Shown one piece after another: positions 63,101 through 64,000 of a stretch of DNA of 64,000 bases. Origin of the DNA: Ardenticatenaceae bacterium (GTDB lineage: Bacteria > Chloroflexota > Anaerolineae > Promineifilales > Promineifilaceae); the NCBI GenBank assembly GCA_020634235.1, contig JACKCB010000002.1:1723835-1787834 (forward strand), written 5' to 3'. Numbering within the stretch: the first letter of the stretch is position 1; each line of letters opens with the position of its first letter. A program made the position numbers and the translations under genes. Below the pieces are notes generated by a model, which saw nothing but the letters and a program-made list of their open reading frames with translations, had not been told where the DNA came from and did no database searches.

Positions 63101-63230
63101 CCACAACGTGCTCAAACTCAAACCGCCCCTCGTCTTTAGCGCCGCCAACGCCGATCACCTGGTGCAAACGCTAGATGAAATCCTGGCAGAAGATGCGCTG
63201 TATGAATCAGGCGCAGCGAACCCTGCGTGA
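60159..63230 (+). CDS. APH-type kinase / M23 peptidase / class III aminotransferase fusion
   Basis: 1023 residues in three domains. About 1-330: aminoglycoside/choline-kinase fold with catalytic HSDANDYN (near 209) and metal Asp in LIDFGD. About 430-580: M23 (LytM-like) metallopeptidase with HLGLDLFMPAGTPVYAP (near 443) and HLHFQV (near 534), zinc ligands intact. About 605-1015: class III PLP transaminase fold with SGSEANELALRLAR, DEVQVGFGRVG and PLP lysine in TLGKPIGNGHP (near 855). Kinase plus this transaminase type matches hydroxylysine kinase with phospho-lyases acting on phosphohydroxylysine or phosphoethanolamine. So phosphorylation then ammonia-phosphate elimination of an amino alcohol is likely. 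The start ATG 60159 follows AAGGAG. Confidence 0.88.
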   Translation: MNIAQERPGFTPQAAAALVQTHYGLPVTADKIEELPGERDQNFRLRTASGAQYVLKIAHAAEEAALLQLQQQVLAWLAPHVPCPQVVPTPAGATLLTLPTPAGTPHLVRLLTYLPGKPLGQYRPHRPRLLRHLGHTLGHLDAALAEFPWPEQAAAQRYLAWDLQHAAAITGHYLAHIADPGRAALVDQLRQQFLADAAPHLPHLRRSLIHSDANDYNVLVHNQAVSGLIDFGDMVHSCTIFELAIAAAYAMLDKADPLTAAAHVVAGYHAAYPLTELEISLLYHLIAMRLATSVCVSAYRRHLVPGNPYLAISEQPAWRLLDQLADLPPQLAHYTFRHACGLEPVPHSPAIAAYLQAQAANARPVLLPPPGTTPQVLDLSVSSPLLANLPEGGEATALSRLLAAEMAPAGATLALGRYDEARLLYTDPAFRQPNNEFDEWRTVHLGLDLFMPAGTPVYAPLPGRLHSAQNNAAPQDYGPTLILQHQTDEGQLFYTLYGHLAPAGLDQWPPGQAIAAGQQLGTLGDEMANGGWPPHLHFQVITDLLGRVGQFPGVAPAGQRAIWRSLSPDPNLLLALPALPEPPPGRDPATSLQLRRRHLGPSLSLSYREPLPIVRGRGQYLYDDTGRAYLDGVNNVSHVGHSHPHVVRAAQQQLAVLNTNTRYLHPLLGEYAARLTATLPEPLSVCFFVCSGSEANELALRLARTHTGREDLLVIDGAYHGNTAALIDASPYKHNGPGGRGAPPHIHAVPMPDPYRGRFPGPDSGPAYARLVQAAIAAMQAQGRAPAGFIAEPVLGCGGQVVLPAGYLQQAFAYVRAAGGLCIADEVQVGFGRVGSHFWGFQTQGVLPDIVTLGKPIGNGHPLAAVVTTPAIAASFANGMEYFNTFGGNPVSCAVGLAVLDVLESEGLQAHARQVGERLLAGLRGLMTRHTLIGDVRGLGLFVGVELVTDRVAKHPAGGQAAYVVERMKERGILISSDGPDHNVLKLKPPLVFSAANADHLVQTLDEILAEDALYESGAANPA

Positions 63231-63334
63231 GTCGTGTGCACCGCCGCGGGCCACCATGTGACCGTGCCAATGCCGGCTGTTGGCTTCCCGGCTGGCCCGC
63301 CAGCCGTTCTTACACAACGTTAACGGGGTGGGGG

Positions 63335-63363
63335 TTGACACCCATGACGCGATGCGTTAGAAT
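63335..63363 (+). promoter_or_regulatory. Promoter of the phasin-like gene
   Basis: TTGACA (63335-63340), 17-base spacer, TAGAAT (63358-63363). The spacer is almost filled by the first operator copy. Confidence 0.82.
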
Positions 63364-63390
63364 CTGTTCAAATGATGACGCGATGCGTTA
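63344..63390. promoter_or_regulatory. Duplicated operator ATGACGCGATGCGTTA
   Basis: Two identical 16-base copies at 63344-63359 and 63375-63390, 31 bp apart (three helical turns), each with the dyad ACGC-GAT-GCGT. One fills the promoter spacer, the other lies just past the start site. This layout suits a repressor that binds cooperatively. Confidence 0.75.
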
Positions 63391-63446
63391 AACAAAACTG
63401 AAAACTGGATTAGCCGCTGCGGCGGTTATCGTAAGGAGAATCAACA

Positions 63447-63833
63447 ATGGTAGACACAATGGTCGTAGAAAACGAAGTCGTGGTTGAAGAAGAAAAGGTC
63501 GCGAACCCGGTACTCAACGTAGCCCACAAGACCTTCCAGGTTGGCCTGGGGGCCATGGCCCTGACCCAGAGCGAGATCGAATCGCTGTTTGGCAAGCTGG
63601 TGGAGCGTGGCGAGACGGCCGAGAAAGATGGCCGCAAGATGGTCAACGACCTGCTGGAGCGTCGCCGCAAAGATGCCGGCGAGCGCGTGGATGAGGTTGA
63701 AGAGCAGTTGGAAGGGAGCATTGAGCGTGTGCTGCACCGCATGAACGTCCCCACCAAGGCCGACATCGATAACCTGAACAAGAAAGTGACCCTTCTGACC
63801 GAGAAGGTAGAGGCGCTGCTGCAAACAGCCTAA
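63447..63833 (+). CDS. Phasin-like (PhaF/PhaI family) coiled-coil protein
   Basis: 128 residues: acidic start (MVDTMVVENEVVVEEEKV), then a long amphipathic helix (VLNVAHKTFQVGLGAMALTQSEIESLFGKLVERGETAEKDGRKMVNDLLERRRK) and a C-terminal coiled coil (TKADIDNLNKKVTLLTEKVEALL). This is the poly(hydroxyalkanoate) granule-associated protein layout, without the basic DNA-binding tail of PhaF. No polymer synthase gene is in the window, so a role at granules is inferred. AAGGAG lies about ten bases before ATG. Confidence 0.82.
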   Translation: MVDTMVVENEVVVEEEKVANPVLNVAHKTFQVGLGAMALTQSEIESLFGKLVERGETAEKDGRKMVNDLLERRRKDAGERVDEVEEQLEGSIERVLHRMNVPTKADIDNLNKKVTLLTEKVEALLQTA

Positions 63834-63956
63834 TGCCAGCGTTTCGCCAAACAGACATTGTCGGCTAGCCTGGTTGCCGGCGAAACTTAAAGCTCCGGCA
63901 AAACCGCACCACCCTGTGCGTCAAAAGAAGTCTGCCGGAACAGTAGATTTGATGTT

Positions 63957-63992
63957 AGATTGGCCCAATCTCTGGAGATTGGGCCAATCTTT
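63957..63992 (+). terminator. Terminator of the phasin-like gene
   Basis: AGATTGGCCCAATCTC pairs perfectly with GAGATTGGGCCAATCT (16 bp) followed by TT. Each arm is itself a GATTGGNCCAATC palindrome. U-tract short. Confidence 0.6.
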
Positions 63993-64000
63993 ATGATCCG

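Noticed and set aside
63834..63956. Possible small gene after the phasin-like gene
   Set aside because: No open frame with a ribosome-binding site; the stretch only leads to the terminator hairpin.

Overview
The window looks like chromosome of a high-GC member of the Chloroflexota (Anaerolineae or 'Ca. Promineofilum'-like). This is inferred from gene content, the flavour of the encoded proteins and an extremely abundant short palindrome, not from a marker-gene search. No phage, insertion sequence, tRNA, rRNA or CRISPR array was seen. The cargo is mostly housekeeping, with several odd fusion proteins and an unusually readable set of regulatory sites.

Layout. 1-2855: 3' part of a sugar ABC importer operon (binding protein, two permeases). 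3066-10138: rex (NADH/NAD+ sensor) facing a leftward F1-ATPase operon (atpA-atpG-atpD-atpC) that runs into mreB; both rex and atpA have Rex-like operators on their promoters. A small orphan gene lies upstream of atpA. 10404-22972: a rightward run of unusual genes: an Hsp70-type ATPase joined to a GyrA-like beta-pinwheel, an AlbA_2/ATPase regulator, a histidine-kinase-like protein without its phospho-acceptor histidine, a two-VWA membrane protein, a secreted subtilase ending in twelve GYTWTG repeats, and an intact histidine kinase. 23087-30525: thrS behind a T-box leader, back to back with a tandem glycine riboswitch driving gcvH-gcvP, then tyrS. 30862-33827: MoxR ATPase, CoxE-like VWA protein and GyrI-like protein in one operon. 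34103-40495: aroE, clpC, an FMN-binding split-barrel protein, murI, a class I glutamine amidotransferase and rplS. 40616-45179: a copper-linked cluster with a CopC-CopD-cytochrome c fusion. 45207-49397: recD2, a PP2C-like phosphatase, a P-loop protein and a TPR protein. 49483-51459: groES-groEL with two CIRCE operators around the promoter. 51653-57460: TPR protein, glycosyltransferase, flippase-like protein, phosphodiesterase-fold protein and a YceI protein. 57472-63833: D-threonine aldolase/D-serine dehydratase-like enzyme, an exported protein of three 100-residue repeats, a kinase-M23 peptidase-aminotransferase fusion, and a phasin-like protein with a duplicated operator.

Themes. (1) The palindrome CCGGCCGG, usually as CCCGGCCGGG, occurs about 140 times by eye, inside genes, between genes and inside riboswitch arms. 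(2) Several genes have a -10 box six or seven bases before the ATG and no Shine-Dalgarno sequence, so leaderless transcription is likely. (3) Redox (Rex), tRNA charging (T-box), glycine (riboswitch) and heat shock (HrcA/CIRCE) control can all be read from the DNA. The best candidate for an undescribed system is the 10.4-19.4 kb cluster led by the Hsp70-pinwheel fusion; its function is unknown.
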